In this document: one piece after another, positions 52,659 to 62,489 of the stretch | Layout of the letters: the number at the start of each line of letters is the position of its first letter | Position numbering within the stretch: position 1 is the stretch's first letter | Origin: Sphingobacteriales bacterium UTBCD1 | GTDB lineage: Bacteria; Bacteroidota; Bacteroidia; Chitinophagales; Chitinophagaceae | Reading direction: 5' to 3' | Assembly (NCBI GenBank): GCA_002066995.1 | Contig: MWTC01000056.1 | Span: 1 to 64,000, forward strand | Length of the DNA: 64,000 nucleotides | Made by a program: the position numbers and the translations under genes | Notes under the pieces: generated by a model | Databases searched by the model: none | The model's input: only the letters and a program-made list of their open reading frames with translations | Told to the model about the DNA's origin: nothing

Positions 52659-53234
52659 TCATTCCAAAAATCTTTCTACATTCTGTTTGGCTTCTTTACA
52701 GGCTTTTTCCAGGTCGTCATTGATGATAATGAGGTCAAATTGATCGTGGAAAGATAATTCGTAGGCTGATTTGTTCAACCTTGCCTGCAATGTTTCGGCT
52801 GTTTCAGTACCTCTTGATTGCAGCCTCTTTCTGAGTTCATCAATGGAAGGCGGTTGAATAAAAATGGAGAGGCAGTTGTTTTCATATTGTCTTTGTACAT
52901 GAATGGCGCCTTTGACATCAATGTCCAGCAACGGAGTTTTGTTATCATCCCAGATGCGCTGCAATTCACTTTTAAGGGTACCGTAATATTTTCCTTCATA
53001 TACCATTTCCCATTCTGCAAATTCGTTGTGCTGGATTTTAGCACGGAATTCTTCAACGCTGATGAAATAATAATCTTTACCGTTTTGCTCATAATTTCTC
53101 GGCTGGCGGGTAGCCGCAGAGACGGAGAAAGCAAGATGTTCGGGGAAGGTTTTTAATAAATACCTTGTGATAGAAGTTTTGCCTGCGCCTGATGGAGCCG
53201 TGATGATGATGATCTTATGGCCGGATGGGTTCAT
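52659..53234 (-). CDS. gmk: Guanylate kinase
   Basis: The 191-residue enzyme has the P-loop ITAPSGAGKTSITRYLL, the GMP-binding segment SVSAATRQPRNYEQNGKDYYFISVEEFRAKIQHNEFAEWEMVYEGKYYGT, and LLDIDVKGAIHVQ. It phosphorylates GMP to GDP. The length and order match bacterial Gmk. A TATTTTTG box at 53252-53259 on the minus strand probably serves as its promoter. Confidence 0.95.
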   Translation of the reverse strand: MNPSGHKIIIITAPSGAGKTSITRYLLKTFPEHLAFSVSAATRQPRNYEQNGKDYYFISVEEFRAKIQHNEFAEWEMVYEGKYYGTLKSELQRIWDDNKTPLLDIDVKGAIHVQRQYENNCLSIFIQPPSIDELRKRLQSRGTETAETLQARLNKSAYELSFHDQFDLIIINDDLEKACKEAKQNVERFLE

Positions 53235-53251
53235 TTTTTAAAAAGTAGCGG

Positions 53252-53259
53252 CAAAAATA
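53252..53259 (-). promoter_or_regulatory. -7 box of gmk
   Basis: TATTTTTG on the minus strand, 17 bases before the gmk start. A TTTG lies at 53277-53274 with a 14-base spacer, shorter than the usual 19-21, so the -33 box is uncertain. Confidence 0.45.
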
Positions 53260-53346
53260 AAGATTAATTGCTGCAAACCTGCTCGCCGGCCAGGCCGGAA
53301 ATCAGGAAATTCAAAAAATATAAAACAGCCGGTATATTAATATTGC

Positions 53347-53411
53347 CCCGGAAAATATTTTTTTGCTAAAGTATTTTCACCGGTTAAAAATCGGTGCAAT
53401 AATTTTCCGGG
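53347..53411. repeat. Nested inverted repeat between ompA-like gene and gmk
   Basis: The outer arms CCCGGAAAAT (53347-53356) and ATTTTCCGGG (53402-53411) are a perfect 10-bp pair. Inside them CACCG (53378-53382) and CGGTG (53392-53396) form a second stem. The structure sits in the 273-base gap between the ompA-like and gmk genes, which otherwise holds the gmk -7 box and a short palindrome CCGGCC-A-GGCCGG near 53286. It could be an RNA element in the ompA 3' end or a protein-binding site. Confidence 0.45.
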
Positions 53412-53507
53412 ACTGAAATTTTTTCAGCACGATGAAGAAGTCTTCAAAAAATGATGACAACGCTAAGCGAAACGAACCGGCTTTTTATAAAGTACCATAG
53501 TGTGCGA

Positions 53508-54362
53508 TTATTGCATTTTTTTAATCTCAACACGCCTGTTCTTGGCCCGGCCTTCTTCGGTTGTGTTGCCTGCGATTGGTTTATCCTGACCGTAACCTAC
53601 GGTTGATATTCTTTCGGCTGCAATTCCTTTTTTGACCAGTGCCTGTTTTAAACTTGCAGCACGTTGTTCAGAAAGTAACTGGTTTGCGGCTTTGGTTCCG
53701 GTATTGTCCGTATGCCCTTCAATGATTATTTTTAAAGAAGGGTTTGTGTTCAGCATTTTGTATAATTCATCTACGATATTTAGAGATTCATTACGGATGA
53801 CTGACTTGCCTGATTCAAAATTAATATAAAGGGTTAGCGGTTCTCCTGAATTTACTTTCTCAAACATGGCATTTGCAGTGACATCCTGTTTCATCGCTTC
53901 CATTTTCACAATGGTTAATTGAAACCCAAGGCAGGCATCAATATCATTGAATTCATAGAGTGTAAGCCAATAGGTGCTACCGTTATTATTCATTTTAAAT
54001 GTTGCCCCGGTAAAACCGTCGTTATCCGGTTTGCTTGCCAGGTAAACCTTTTCACCGCCTTTGGATAATACGGCATTTTCATAATTTTTTATGATTTGAA
54101 AAGCGCTGGGCCGTTTGCTATCTTCATTGATAATGTTATAACGGTAATTAGAAACAGTACCTTCCAAAGCCTGTTGCTTACCAACGCCTGTCACTATTTC
54201 AAACTGGTTGAAATTTTCTGAACATTGATCAATATAATATCCGGGAATACGGCTGAATAGCGGATGATCTTTACATCCTTCTGCATCCTCCTGCGCAAAA
54301 GCAAAGTTGACAGCGAATGTCATTGCCGCCATGATTAAAGTCTTTAAAATTGTTTTTCTCAT
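53508..54362 (-). CDS. OmpA-family outer-membrane protein
   Basis: The 284-residue protein has a signal peptide (cleavage near FAFAQ). A Cys-containing N-terminal region at about 25-170 is of unknown fold. The C-terminal OmpA peptidoglycan-binding domain (about 175-284) has LYINFESGKSVIRNES, IIIEGHTDNTGTKAANQLLSEQRAASLKQALVKKGIAAERISTVGYGQDKPIAGNTTEEGRAKNRRVEI. That is the complete set of OmpA-like motifs with the Asp and Arg that hold diaminopimelate. It probably anchors the outer membrane to the cell wall. A small stem (TCCTTCC / GGAAGGA, 54390-54410) lies in its 5' leader. Confidence 0.9.
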   Translation of the reverse strand: MRKTILKTLIMAAMTFAVNFAFAQEDAEGCKDHPLFSRIPGYYIDQCSENFNQFEIVTGVGKQQALEGTVSNYRYNIINEDSKRPSAFQIIKNYENAVLSKGGEKVYLASKPDNDGFTGATFKMNNNGSTYWLTLYEFNDIDACLGFQLTIVKMEAMKQDVTANAMFEKVNSGEPLTLYINFESGKSVIRNESLNIVDELYKMLNTNPSLKIIIEGHTDNTGTKAANQLLSEQRAASLKQALVKKGIAAERISTVGYGQDKPIAGNTTEEGRAKNRRVEIKKMQ

Positions 54363-54550
54363 ATTTCCTGGTTTTTGTGATGGTTAAACTCCTTCCCGTT
54401 TGAGGAAGGATTCAATTTTATTTATCATGTAAATTAGGATATAATGCGATTATCCTCCAAAAAATTGCATGACTTCAATGCTGCCTGAAAGGAAGTGAAA
54501 GAGGGCACTGCATTTCTGTACCGGATAAAAATTTCCGGGAGGTCAAGCTA

Positions 54551-54592
54551 AGGGTTTCTGCTGAACAGACCTGAAACCCTGCTGAATTCAGC
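54551..54592. repeat. Inverted repeats in the ompA-like / fusion-hydrolase gap
   Basis: AGGGTTTC (54551-54558) pairs with GAAACCCT (54573-54580), and the palindrome GCTGAATTCAGC (54581-54592) follows immediately. The 304-base divergent gap between 54362 and 54667 otherwise shows only the leader stem at 54390-54410. Function unknown; binding sites or RNA structure are possible. Confidence 0.35.
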
Positions 54593-54666
54593 GTGTTCTA
54601 TTGATCAGCTGTTTCCGGTACCCGTTACATTAGCAGGTTTTGTTACCTTAGTAAAAACTTGCTTCA

Positions 54667-57174
54667 ATGAGATCCATTTTTTTATTTACGGCGCTGGCAA
54701 TGGTGATATCTGCAACTGCTCAAAAAAATAAAACCATTCAGGCGCTGGACTCGGCGCTAACGCTTCTCTATAAAACCAATCGCTTCAATGGTACCGTTCT
54801 TTATGCTGAAAAAGGTAAAATATTGTACAAAAAAGCTTTCGGCATCACTGACTGCCGGACCTCTCAGCCACTGACAACAGAGTCTTCTTTCAACCTTGCA
54901 TCTGTAACCAAGCAATTTATCGGTATAAGTGTTTTAATATTACAGGAGCAGGGGAAACTGAAAATTGATGATGATGTTAAGATTTATATTCCCGAATTGC
55001 CATACCAGCATATCAGCATCCGCAACCTGCTGACGCATACTTCCGGCATACCCGAATACTTTAATATTTTCCAGCGGTATCGCAGCCCATTGGATACGCT
55101 TACCAATGGCATGATGATACAAATGTTTGAAAAATACCGGCCTCCTCTTGATTTTAAAACCGGCACACAATGGGAATACAGTAATACCAATTATGTATTG
55201 CTGGCAGGAATAATTGAACGAGTGTCGAAAGTACCCTTAAAAGATTTTATTGCGGATCATATAACAGCGCCATTAGGCATGAAAGACACCTATGTATATA
55301 CAGACCTCATGCTTTCAGTTCCTCAAAATCATGTTTATGGTTTTTCTGAAGTTGATGGAACAAAAAAATTGAATGACCTTACTAACATGGATGGTGTTGC
55401 AGGAGATGGTAACCTTTATTCTTCGGCAGAAGATCTTTTCAAATGGGATCAGAGCCTTTATACGGAAAAGCTAATAAAAACAACAGCTTTACAACAGGCG
55501 CTGGCTCCTGTACGTCTGAATAATGATTCCACCTGTCCCTACGGATTTGGATGGTTCATTGATAAAGAAAATGAGATCTATTCCCATTCCGGCGGATGGG
55601 CAGGTTTCAGGAATCTAATTTGCCGGGATGTAAAAAATAAAAGAACACTTATTATATTAAGCAGTGGAGAAAATGCACTTGGCATTCAAATAGGCAAATC
55701 GGTCTTTTTAGATAAACAGGTAAATATTCCCTCCACTTTCCTGATTACAAATATTCAACTAATTGATGGTACAGGGACGCCGGTACGAAAAGCAGCAGTA
55801 CGTATAGAAGGAAAGAAAATTTTTGCAATCGGTAATTTAACTCAATTTGAAGATGAAACAGTCATTGATGGTAACGGCAAAGTACTTGCCCCCGGGTTTA
55901 TTGATACACACAGTCATTTACTTGGTTCACTCAAAGAACAATACAATGCTGTTGCTGCGCTCAGCCAGGGCATTACGACCATAGTTGCTGGGCAGGATGG
56001 GGAAAGTGATCCTATAGACAGTATAAAAGCATTCCTGCACACTACGCCTGCGGCTGTAAATGTGGCAACCTATACGGGGCATACCACTTTGCGGGAAATG
56101 GTAATGGGGGAAAAAGATCTTTACCGGATCGCCACTTCCGTTGAAATTGAAACTATGAAATCATTGCTGAAATCAGAACTTGTCAAAGGATCTCTCGGCT
56201 TATCAACAGGGTTGGAATATGAAGGCGCTTTTTACAGCAACCGTGATGAAGTTATTGAAATGGCAAAAACCGCAGCAAAAGAAAAAGCAAGATATATCAG
56301 CCATCTGAGAAGTGAAGATATTAATCTGGGTGATGCTATAGATGAAATTATTGCTATCGGAAAAGAAGCAAAATTGCCTGTCCAGATCTCTCATTTCAAA
56401 ATTGCATTAAGAGATGATTGGGGTACTGCACCAAAATTATTATACCTGCTTCAGGCTGCCCGGGATGAAGGAATTGATATCACTGCCGATTGTTATCCTT
56501 ATGATTTCTGGAACAGCACTATCCGTGTGTTATTTCCTAAAAAAGATTTTACCAGCCTTGCGGGAGCTCAGTTTGCATCTGATCATTTATACGATCCGTC
56601 CGGTTCTGTTCTGGTACGGTTCCTTCCGAATTCCGGATATGCGGGTAAAACAATATCAGCCATTGCCGCTATGAGAAATGAAACTCCTGCACAGGCATTA
56701 CTTGATCTTGTTGCTCTTGCTGAAGGGTATGAGAAAAAACATCCGGGAGAAGATGCGGAAGGCATAATGGGCAAATCAATGAGTGATGATGATATTTCGA
56801 AATTACTTTCCTGGCAGCATACCAATATCTGTTCTGACGGAGCTATCGGAGGTCATCCCCGTGCTTATGGCACGTTCACCAGGGTACTCGGAAAATATGT
56901 TCGTGAGAAAAAAATAATGTCCCTGGAAACAGCTATCAATAAAATGACAGCCCTTGCTGCAGAACATACCGGCATCAGGCAGCGTGGAGTCATTGCTGAC
57001 GGATTTTTTGCAGACCTCGTATTATTTGACCCTGATACCGTTACCGATAATGCAAATATTGATAATCCCAGAGCACTGTCCGATGGTATACTGAAGGTTT
57101 GGATAAATGGAGTACCGGTGTATGATAACAAGCAACTGACCGGAAAATTTCCCGGAGTTTTTATTGAAAGATGA
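54667..57174 (+). CDS. Fusion of beta-lactamase-class-C-like hydrolase and N-acyl-D-amino-acid deacylase
   Basis: The 835-residue protein has a signal peptide (MRSIFLFTALAMVISATAQ). The N-terminal domain (about 25-345) is a serine hydrolase of the AmpC/PBP4 type: SxxK at Ser79-Lys82 (ASVTK), YSN near 180 (WEYSNTNY), and HSGG near 300 in place of KTG. A short linker leads to an amidohydrolase domain (about 358-830). It has GFIDTHSHLLGS, TGHTTLREMV, ISHLRSED, VQISHFK and SDGAIGGHPRAYGTF, and resembles D-aminoacylase. The two parts suggest sequential periplasmic cleavage of peptides or acyl-D-amino acids, for example from peptidoglycan. The usual third Asp after HxH is absent in HSHLLG. Confidence 0.85.
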   Translation: MRSIFLFTALAMVISATAQKNKTIQALDSALTLLYKTNRFNGTVLYAEKGKILYKKAFGITDCRTSQPLTTESSFNLASVTKQFIGISVLILQEQGKLKIDDDVKIYIPELPYQHISIRNLLTHTSGIPEYFNIFQRYRSPLDTLTNGMMIQMFEKYRPPLDFKTGTQWEYSNTNYVLLAGIIERVSKVPLKDFIADHITAPLGMKDTYVYTDLMLSVPQNHVYGFSEVDGTKKLNDLTNMDGVAGDGNLYSSAEDLFKWDQSLYTEKLIKTTALQQALAPVRLNNDSTCPYGFGWFIDKENEIYSHSGGWAGFRNLICRDVKNKRTLIILSSGENALGIQIGKSVFLDKQVNIPSTFLITNIQLIDGTGTPVRKAAVRIEGKKIFAIGNLTQFEDETVIDGNGKVLAPGFIDTHSHLLGSLKEQYNAVAALSQGITTIVAGQDGESDPIDSIKAFLHTTPAAVNVATYTGHTTLREMVMGEKDLYRIATSVEIETMKSLLKSELVKGSLGLSTGLEYEGAFYSNRDEVIEMAKTAAKEKARYISHLRSEDINLGDAIDEIIAIGKEAKLPVQISHFKIALRDDWGTAPKLLYLLQAARDEGIDITADCYPYDFWNSTIRVLFPKKDFTSLAGAQFASDHLYDPSGSVLVRFLPNSGYAGKTISAIAAMRNETPAQALLDLVALAEGYEKKHPGEDAEGIMGKSMSDDDISKLLSWQHTNICSDGAIGGHPRAYGTFTRVLGKYVREKKIMSLETAINKMTALAAEHTGIRQRGVIADGFFADLVLFDPDTVTDNANIDNPRALSDGILKVWINGVPVYDNKQLTGKFPGVFIER

Positions 57175-57370
57175 GGTTGATTCATGATATCTGTAATGTT
57201 TTATTTGTTTGCGATTTCCTTTTGGCGGCACGTACTTTATAAAAAAGTCATTAATGGCCGGCAAAACGCTTTTTAATACTTTGTACTTTGAAGCAGTAAA
57301 TTCCCGTTCTTGCATCTGCAGGTATTTACATTTAATTTTATAGGATCCTGCATCAAAAAATCCTTTAATT

Positions 57371-58168
57371 ATGAATCTCAAAAAAAATGATTACCTGATC
57401 TCGTATCATTCATTAAGACAACTTATCGGCATCCTGGGCATACTGTTACCATTCCTGTGCTGGGCCATTAATACTTTTGTCAATCATCTTGGCTTGCTTG
57501 ATAATCCATGGTTTGTTGATAAGAGACAAACGGCAGAATATATTGCGGGGCCGGACCTCAAGCCTTCCATCAGCCATTTTTATTATACGGTTGCGGGGCC
57601 TTTGTTCACCGGCATACTGATCACCGTGTCTGTTTTTCTTTTCTGCTATACCGGTTATCCGAGGAATGAAAAGGAGGATCGCTATGCATGGCTTACCGAT
57701 AAAAGGATCACGGCTTTTGCTGCATGCTGTGCCCTGGGCATTGTTATTTTCCCGACAGATTCAGCTCAAAGGATCACCGATAATATTTACATATTTGTAT
57801 CATCTGAAAAGATCGGGAGGTTGCACCTGGGCTTTGCTGTCTTGTTTTTCTTATCCATGGCGGTAATGAGTATTATCAATTTCCGGAGGCATCCCAAAAA
57901 GAAACTGATCAATAATGCGAAAGGCAGGCTATACCTTGTTTGCGGCTGGGGCATTATTGGATGCATCCTGCTTCTGGCCCTGTACAATTTTTCACCGTCA
58001 GGCAGCAATTGGTTATGGGGTAAGTTTGTTTATATTATGGAAGTCCTCATGCTTCTCTTTTTCGGTATTGCCTGGCTTACGAAAGGGAAATCAATTCCTA
58101 CAGAGTATATCTTAAAAAAAGTTCATTCATGGAAAAAATATCACCTGAAAGAAGAACTGGCAACATGA
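57371..58168 (+). CDS. DUF998-like polytopic membrane protein
   Basis: The 265-residue protein has about six transmembrane helices and loops rich in aromatic residues (SISHFYYTVAGPLFTG, DSAQRITDNIYIF, GRLHLGFAVLFFLSM). The layout is DUF998-like. Its role is unknown. It follows the fusion hydrolase by 196 bases; that gap shows no structure I can name. Downstream is convergent. Confidence 0.7.
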   Translation: MNLKKNDYLISYHSLRQLIGILGILLPFLCWAINTFVNHLGLLDNPWFVDKRQTAEYIAGPDLKPSISHFYYTVAGPLFTGILITVSVFLFCYTGYPRNEKEDRYAWLTDKRITAFAACCALGIVIFPTDSAQRITDNIYIFVSSEKIGRLHLGFAVLFFLSMAVMSIINFRRHPKKKLINNAKGRLYLVCGWGIIGCILLLALYNFSPSGSNWLWGKFVYIMEVLMLLFFGIAWLTKGKSIPTEYILKKVHSWKKYHLKEELAT

Positions 58169-58206
58169 ATGGTATGAAATTTACGGAAGCTTTTTGATCC
58201 AGTACT

Positions 58207-59325
58207 TTAATCACCATATATCTTACCCAGGAAGTTGAATAACGACTCTCCTGGGGGAATGTCTTTTAATTTTATTTTCAAAACATTTGTTATGGCTTCA
58301 AAAGCTTGGGATACCCGGTCGTCATCGCAGTTTGAAAACAGGACGACTATCAGTTTTTTTTGCGGGTTGTGGTAAACGATATTATGAAATCCTGTACTCT
58401 CTCCCGAATGGAAATAACCCGTGCTGCCGTCAGCTTCCCGGGCAATGAACCATCCATAACCGTAATCCAGCCCTTTTTTTATGAATGCATGAGGCTTCAG
58501 AGGATTCAGTGTGCTGTCGGTAAATGAAATTTTCCATAAATGGCGGATCCACTTTCTGTATTCATTAAGTGATGTATAAACAGAACCATCGCCCATGGTA
58601 GCGCTGGTGATACTTTGATCGGCAAATTGCCATTGGCTGTTATCTTTGTGATAACCATAAGCTCTTTCAAAAATCCCACTGTCTTGCTGGTAAATGGTTG
58701 AATGCTTCATTCCAAGGGGAATAAAAATATTTTGTTTGATGAATTCAGGATAAGAAAGTCCCGAAACTTTTTCAACGATCTGTGTCAGCAGGCAGAAACC
58801 GGTGTTGCTGTATTTAAATCTTGTTCCGGGTGCGAAATACAAACTGTCGGATTTGCTGACGAGCTGCAATACATCAGCATCGGAGACCTGTACCTTACGG
58901 TCTTCCGGTATCAGGGATTCATAGTCAGCAATTCCTGAACTGTGCGTCATCAAATTTTTGATAGTAACTCCTGAAGCAAACGAAGGAAGTGAGGGAAAAT
59001 ATTTTATTGCGGCATCATTAATATTGAGTTTTCCCTGCTGTTGCAATATCAGGATGCACATGGCTGTAAACTGTTTGCTTACTGATGCCATCCTGTAATG
59101 GGTATTGGCTGTAATCTTTTTGCCGGTTTTTAAATTGGCAACACCGAAGCCTTTATTGATAAAAATTTTGTTGCCTTCGCAGACGAATAAAGCAGCCCCG
59201 GGATCTTTTAAGGTAAAGAGCTCTTCAGCTATAGTATTTAATTTTTCAGAAACAGGTTGTGCATTGCTGCCGGTGGTGAATAGCATGAGAAACAGAACAG
59301 TGAAAAATCTGGTTTTGCAAGTCAT
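58207..59325 (-). CDS. Secreted beta-lactamase-family serine hydrolase
   Basis: I place the start at the ATG at 59325, which gives a good signal peptide (TVLFLMLFTTGSNAQ) and 372 residues; the frame extends to 59433. Motifs are SxxK at Ser81-Lys84 (MASVSKQ), YSNTGF near 160, and HSGE near 305. It is a class-C-like penicillin-binding/esterase-type protein with no fused second domain, unlike its neighbour at 54667. It could be a D-alanyl-D-alanine peptidase, an esterase or a D-peptidase. The second copy so close by suggests duplication or shared substrate. Confidence 0.87.
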   Translation of the reverse strand: MTCKTRFFTVLFLMLFTTGSNAQPVSEKLNTIAEELFTLKDPGAALFVCEGNKIFINKGFGVANLKTGKKITANTHYRMASVSKQFTAMCILILQQQGKLNINDAAIKYFPSLPSFASGVTIKNLMTHSSGIADYESLIPEDRKVQVSDADVLQLVSKSDSLYFAPGTRFKYSNTGFCLLTQIVEKVSGLSYPEFIKQNIFIPLGMKHSTIYQQDSGIFERAYGYHKDNSQWQFADQSITSATMGDGSVYTSLNEYRKWIRHLWKISFTDSTLNPLKPHAFIKKGLDYGYGWFIAREADGSTGYFHSGESTGFHNIVYHNPQKKLIVVLFSNCDDDRVSQAFEAITNVLKIKLKDIPPGESLFNFLGKIYGD

Positions 59326-59531
59326 AAAAATATTTTTGAAGATACTAAAATTTGTAAAACCGGGTACGTTGTGTAACAAAAATTGATCTGCCAAGAGTTT
59401 TGGAATACTTTCATGCTCAAAAACCGGAAGCAATAGAATTAGTTTTCGGAACTGTAATTTTCGGAAGATCGGTTTTCAGAAAAAAGAAATTATCTTTTAA
59501 GCAAGAATTCACCAGGGGGCAGAAAATCTGA

Positions 59532-62450
59532 TCATGAATTCGTTTCGGATGTCCGGGAAAAATTCAGTAAATAATTGAATAGATTAGTTTCCGAAGAGAT
59601 TTTTAATTTTTTTCTTAACCGGTAACGGCTTATTTCTACACCTCTCACTGAAATATTCAGAAGCCGGGCCATTTCTTTTGTACTTAAATTCATTCGCAGA
59701 TAAGCACACAATTTTATTTCATTGGGGGTCAGATCGGGGTGTTTACTTTTTAAAGCGGTAAAAAAATCATTATGCACTTTATCAAAATGAATGGTGAAAT
59801 GCTCCCAGTCTTCATCCATTCGCTCATCTTCACCTAATGTTTTGATCAGTTTTTTCAATACTTCTGCGGCCTTCCCGCTCTCGCTGATTTTGGAAAGCAA
59901 AGACAATTCGTCTTTGACCTTTGTGATCAACTCTCCTTTTTTTACCAAGTGCATTGTTGCAGAAGCCACCTCTCTGTTCTTATGCTGTATTTCTGCTTCC
60001 AGCTTGTCATTACGCAGCTTAACGATTTCTTTTTCATTTTTTTCCAGTTCAAGCTGGTAAAGATTTTGTAATTGCCTTTGCTTTTCTTCGAATTGCTTTT
60101 TTTGACGGGCTAATTTTTGTTTTTGCTTTCTGTAAACTATATAAAGGGTATAAAGAACTATAGAAATATATAATAAATTTGACCACCAGGTAAGGTACCA
60201 CGGCGGTAGAATAGTGAATGAATAAGTGTATACCTCTGATATATTTCCGGGATTATTTCTTGCACGGATATTAAACTGGTATTTTCCGGGAGGTAGAGAC
60301 AAAAAATCTCTTTCTGCTTTGTTGTTCCAGCCCGACCACTTCTTATCATGCCCTTTTAAAAAATAACTGTATTCAATATTTGATTGTTGCTCATAAAAAG
60401 GGGAAGAAAATTCAAAATGTATCGAATTCCATTGATGTGGTATTTCAGGAATATTCTTTTGTTGTTGCACCTCATTCACATTATTGAAGTAGCCGTTGAA
60501 TAAAAGACTGTCTCTTGTGCCGGATATTATCACTTTGCTGAATTGTACCTGTAGTTTGGGGTGGTATGCCTTATACTTGCTGAAGTTGAGATGGAAATAT
60601 CCTTTTTCAGCCCCGATAAAAATATTTTGTTCATCCACGGGATAAACCTGTTCAAAGATACTCACCAATTTCTGGTTGAGTTCATTGATATACATCAGCA
60701 CCGGTTTCTTTCCCGAATAATCAACTACTCCAAGGTTTTTATCAAATACAAACCAGATATTTCCATAAGGGTCTTCTTTCATATACTGGACTTTGATTTG
60801 CCCAAATACAGACATGAGATCAGCAGAAAGTTCAAATCGCTCGGTATGCTCGTTAAATTCATAAATACCACTATCATTAGTTACGACAATTCTATTTCTA
60901 ATCTTAAAGAGGCGGTTACCAAAAATATTCGAACCTAACCCGTGATTTTTACCATATTCTTCTATCCGGGGAGAACCGCTGGCCTGCAATTGTATCCGGT
61001 ATATCCCTTCATAGGGATGAGAAACCCATATATTATTATTAGATATAACTATGGTTCTCGCAGACCCGAAGTCTGCAGCAATATGTTTTTTGCTGAACTG
61101 CCCGTTCTGATAAGGATAGAATCGAAGCCCATCATAAGTACCCGCAACCATCATAGAAGATGGCTGTACCTCGTTATATGGTAAAGTTGTCCAGAAACCG
61201 ACACTTTTGTCTATCAGAATAGCTTTATCATCCTGTATCTCATAAAGGCCTTCATAATGGCCTGCCAGTAATTTTCCGTTTATTTCAGACAAACTCCAAA
61301 CCTGCCCGTTGATATTTCTTATCATTTTAAACTCACCCTCAACCTTGCTCAGGTCCTCTTTTTTACTAAGAGGCGCATAGTAAACACCATCGGCAGTTGC
61401 CAGGTATAAATTGTTTTTATAGATAATTGCAGAATAACCTGCATTTTCATTTTTTTTGTTGGGGTAAACATGTTTAACGGCGCTGTTGTAAGCAATAAAA
61501 TCAATTCCATAATCGAGTCCGAGCCAAAGATTTTTTTGACCATCAGAAAAAATACTCAGTACCTTATCATATTGCAGGCCTTGCTGACGGGAATATTGCT
61601 GGAGCAGGTTTCCTGCTTTATCAATAATGAGGCAACCCATTTTGGTGGTGGCAAGTGCAAAGTGATCGTCATCAATAGCAATGGCGTTATTAATATCGTC
61701 GCCGGAAATCTTTTGCAAAGCAGGGGCAGAAAAGGGAGAAAGCCTGCCTTGAGTATAGAGATATATTCCATGTTTCTGGCTGGTGATAAAAACACTGTCC
61801 TTTCCTGCAGGTAAAACAGAAGTAATGACAAAGTCACCGGGCAGCGCATCTGTACCTTCCAGTGGAACCCAGATGTCTTTGTCGAATTTAAGTACTCCCT
61901 TTTGTGCATCCTGGGCAATGAGAAAATCTTTGGTAGCCCCCAGAAAAAGCCATGTATTTGAAGGATAAACTGAAGGGTAAACGGTAATATGATTATCAGA
62001 ATACTTAAAAATGTATTTGTTTGATCTAAAAAAAATCTGGTTACCCACGCTGGCAACACCCCACACATCATTGAAAGAGCGGGCATTTGCCGGGATAAGA
62101 TTTTTTAAAGAATGATAGGATAGATAACCTTGCGCATCAGGCGAGAAATAGCCAATCTCGTCCTGGCCCCCGGTATATAAATTATTATCTGCTCCAATAA
62201 TGACGGAACGCACAATTGTTTTATTGGGCAAAGGATAAATTTTCCAGTATATCCCGTCAAAGCTTAGCAATCCTTCATTGTTGGCAAAATAGACCAGCCC
62301 CTTTACATCCTGGCAAATACCCCAGTTTTGAGCACCTCCATGGTATGATTGCCTGGAATAGTTTATGATATTAGGTATCCCAATGGTTGTTTGACTAATG
62401 GACGTCTGAAATAACAGCAGGCAGGAGTATAGCACAAACGTTTGCCTCAT
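59532..62450 (-). CDS. Beta-propeller/Y_Y_Y sensor with LuxR-type DNA-binding domain
   Basis: The 972-residue regulator has a signal peptide. A periplasmic seven-bladed type propeller region spans about 25-650, with repeats such as LWLGLDYGIDFI and GNIWFVFDKNLGVV. A Y_Y_Y beta-sandwich lies at about 690-760 (NIEYSYFLKGHDKKWSGWNNKAERDFLSLPPGKYQFNIRARNNPGNISEVYTYSFTILPPWYLTWW). One transmembrane helix and a Lys/Glu-rich coiled coil at about 790-860 follow. A LuxR-type HTH ends the protein (LTPNEIKLCAYLRMNLSTKEMARLLNISVRGVEISRYRLRKKLKI). There is no kinase domain, so the signal passes directly from periplasm to DNA. It is divergent from the susC gene it probably controls. Confidence 0.9.
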   Translation of the reverse strand: MRQTFVLYSCLLLFQTSISQTTIGIPNIINYSRQSYHGGAQNWGICQDVKGLVYFANNEGLLSFDGIYWKIYPLPNKTIVRSVIIGADNNLYTGGQDEIGYFSPDAQGYLSYHSLKNLIPANARSFNDVWGVASVGNQIFFRSNKYIFKYSDNHITVYPSVYPSNTWLFLGATKDFLIAQDAQKGVLKFDKDIWVPLEGTDALPGDFVITSVLPAGKDSVFITSQKHGIYLYTQGRLSPFSAPALQKISGDDINNAIAIDDDHFALATTKMGCLIIDKAGNLLQQYSRQQGLQYDKVLSIFSDGQKNLWLGLDYGIDFIAYNSAVKHVYPNKKNENAGYSAIIYKNNLYLATADGVYYAPLSKKEDLSKVEGEFKMIRNINGQVWSLSEINGKLLAGHYEGLYEIQDDKAILIDKSVGFWTTLPYNEVQPSSMMVAGTYDGLRFYPYQNGQFSKKHIAADFGSARTIVISNNNIWVSHPYEGIYRIQLQASGSPRIEEYGKNHGLGSNIFGNRLFKIRNRIVVTNDSGIYEFNEHTERFELSADLMSVFGQIKVQYMKEDPYGNIWFVFDKNLGVVDYSGKKPVLMYINELNQKLVSIFEQVYPVDEQNIFIGAEKGYFHLNFSKYKAYHPKLQVQFSKVIISGTRDSLLFNGYFNNVNEVQQQKNIPEIPHQWNSIHFEFSSPFYEQQSNIEYSYFLKGHDKKWSGWNNKAERDFLSLPPGKYQFNIRARNNPGNISEVYTYSFTILPPWYLTWWSNLLYISIVLYTLYIVYRKQKQKLARQKKQFEEKQRQLQNLYQLELEKNEKEIVKLRNDKLEAEIQHKNREVASATMHLVKKGELITKVKDELSLLSKISESGKAAEVLKKLIKTLGEDERMDEDWEHFTIHFDKVHNDFFTALKSKHPDLTPNEIKLCAYLRMNLSTKEMARLLNISVRGVEISRYRLRKKLKISSETNLFNYLLNFSRTSETNS

Positions 62451-62489
62451 AATAAAAAACGAATAGTACTAAAGTAAGATTTTTTGTTT

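Noticed and set aside
61556..62086. 176-codon minus-strand frame inside the Y_Y_Y/LuxR regulator
   Set aside because: It overlaps the regulator in another frame; the regulator's propeller repeats are unmistakable in the main frame.
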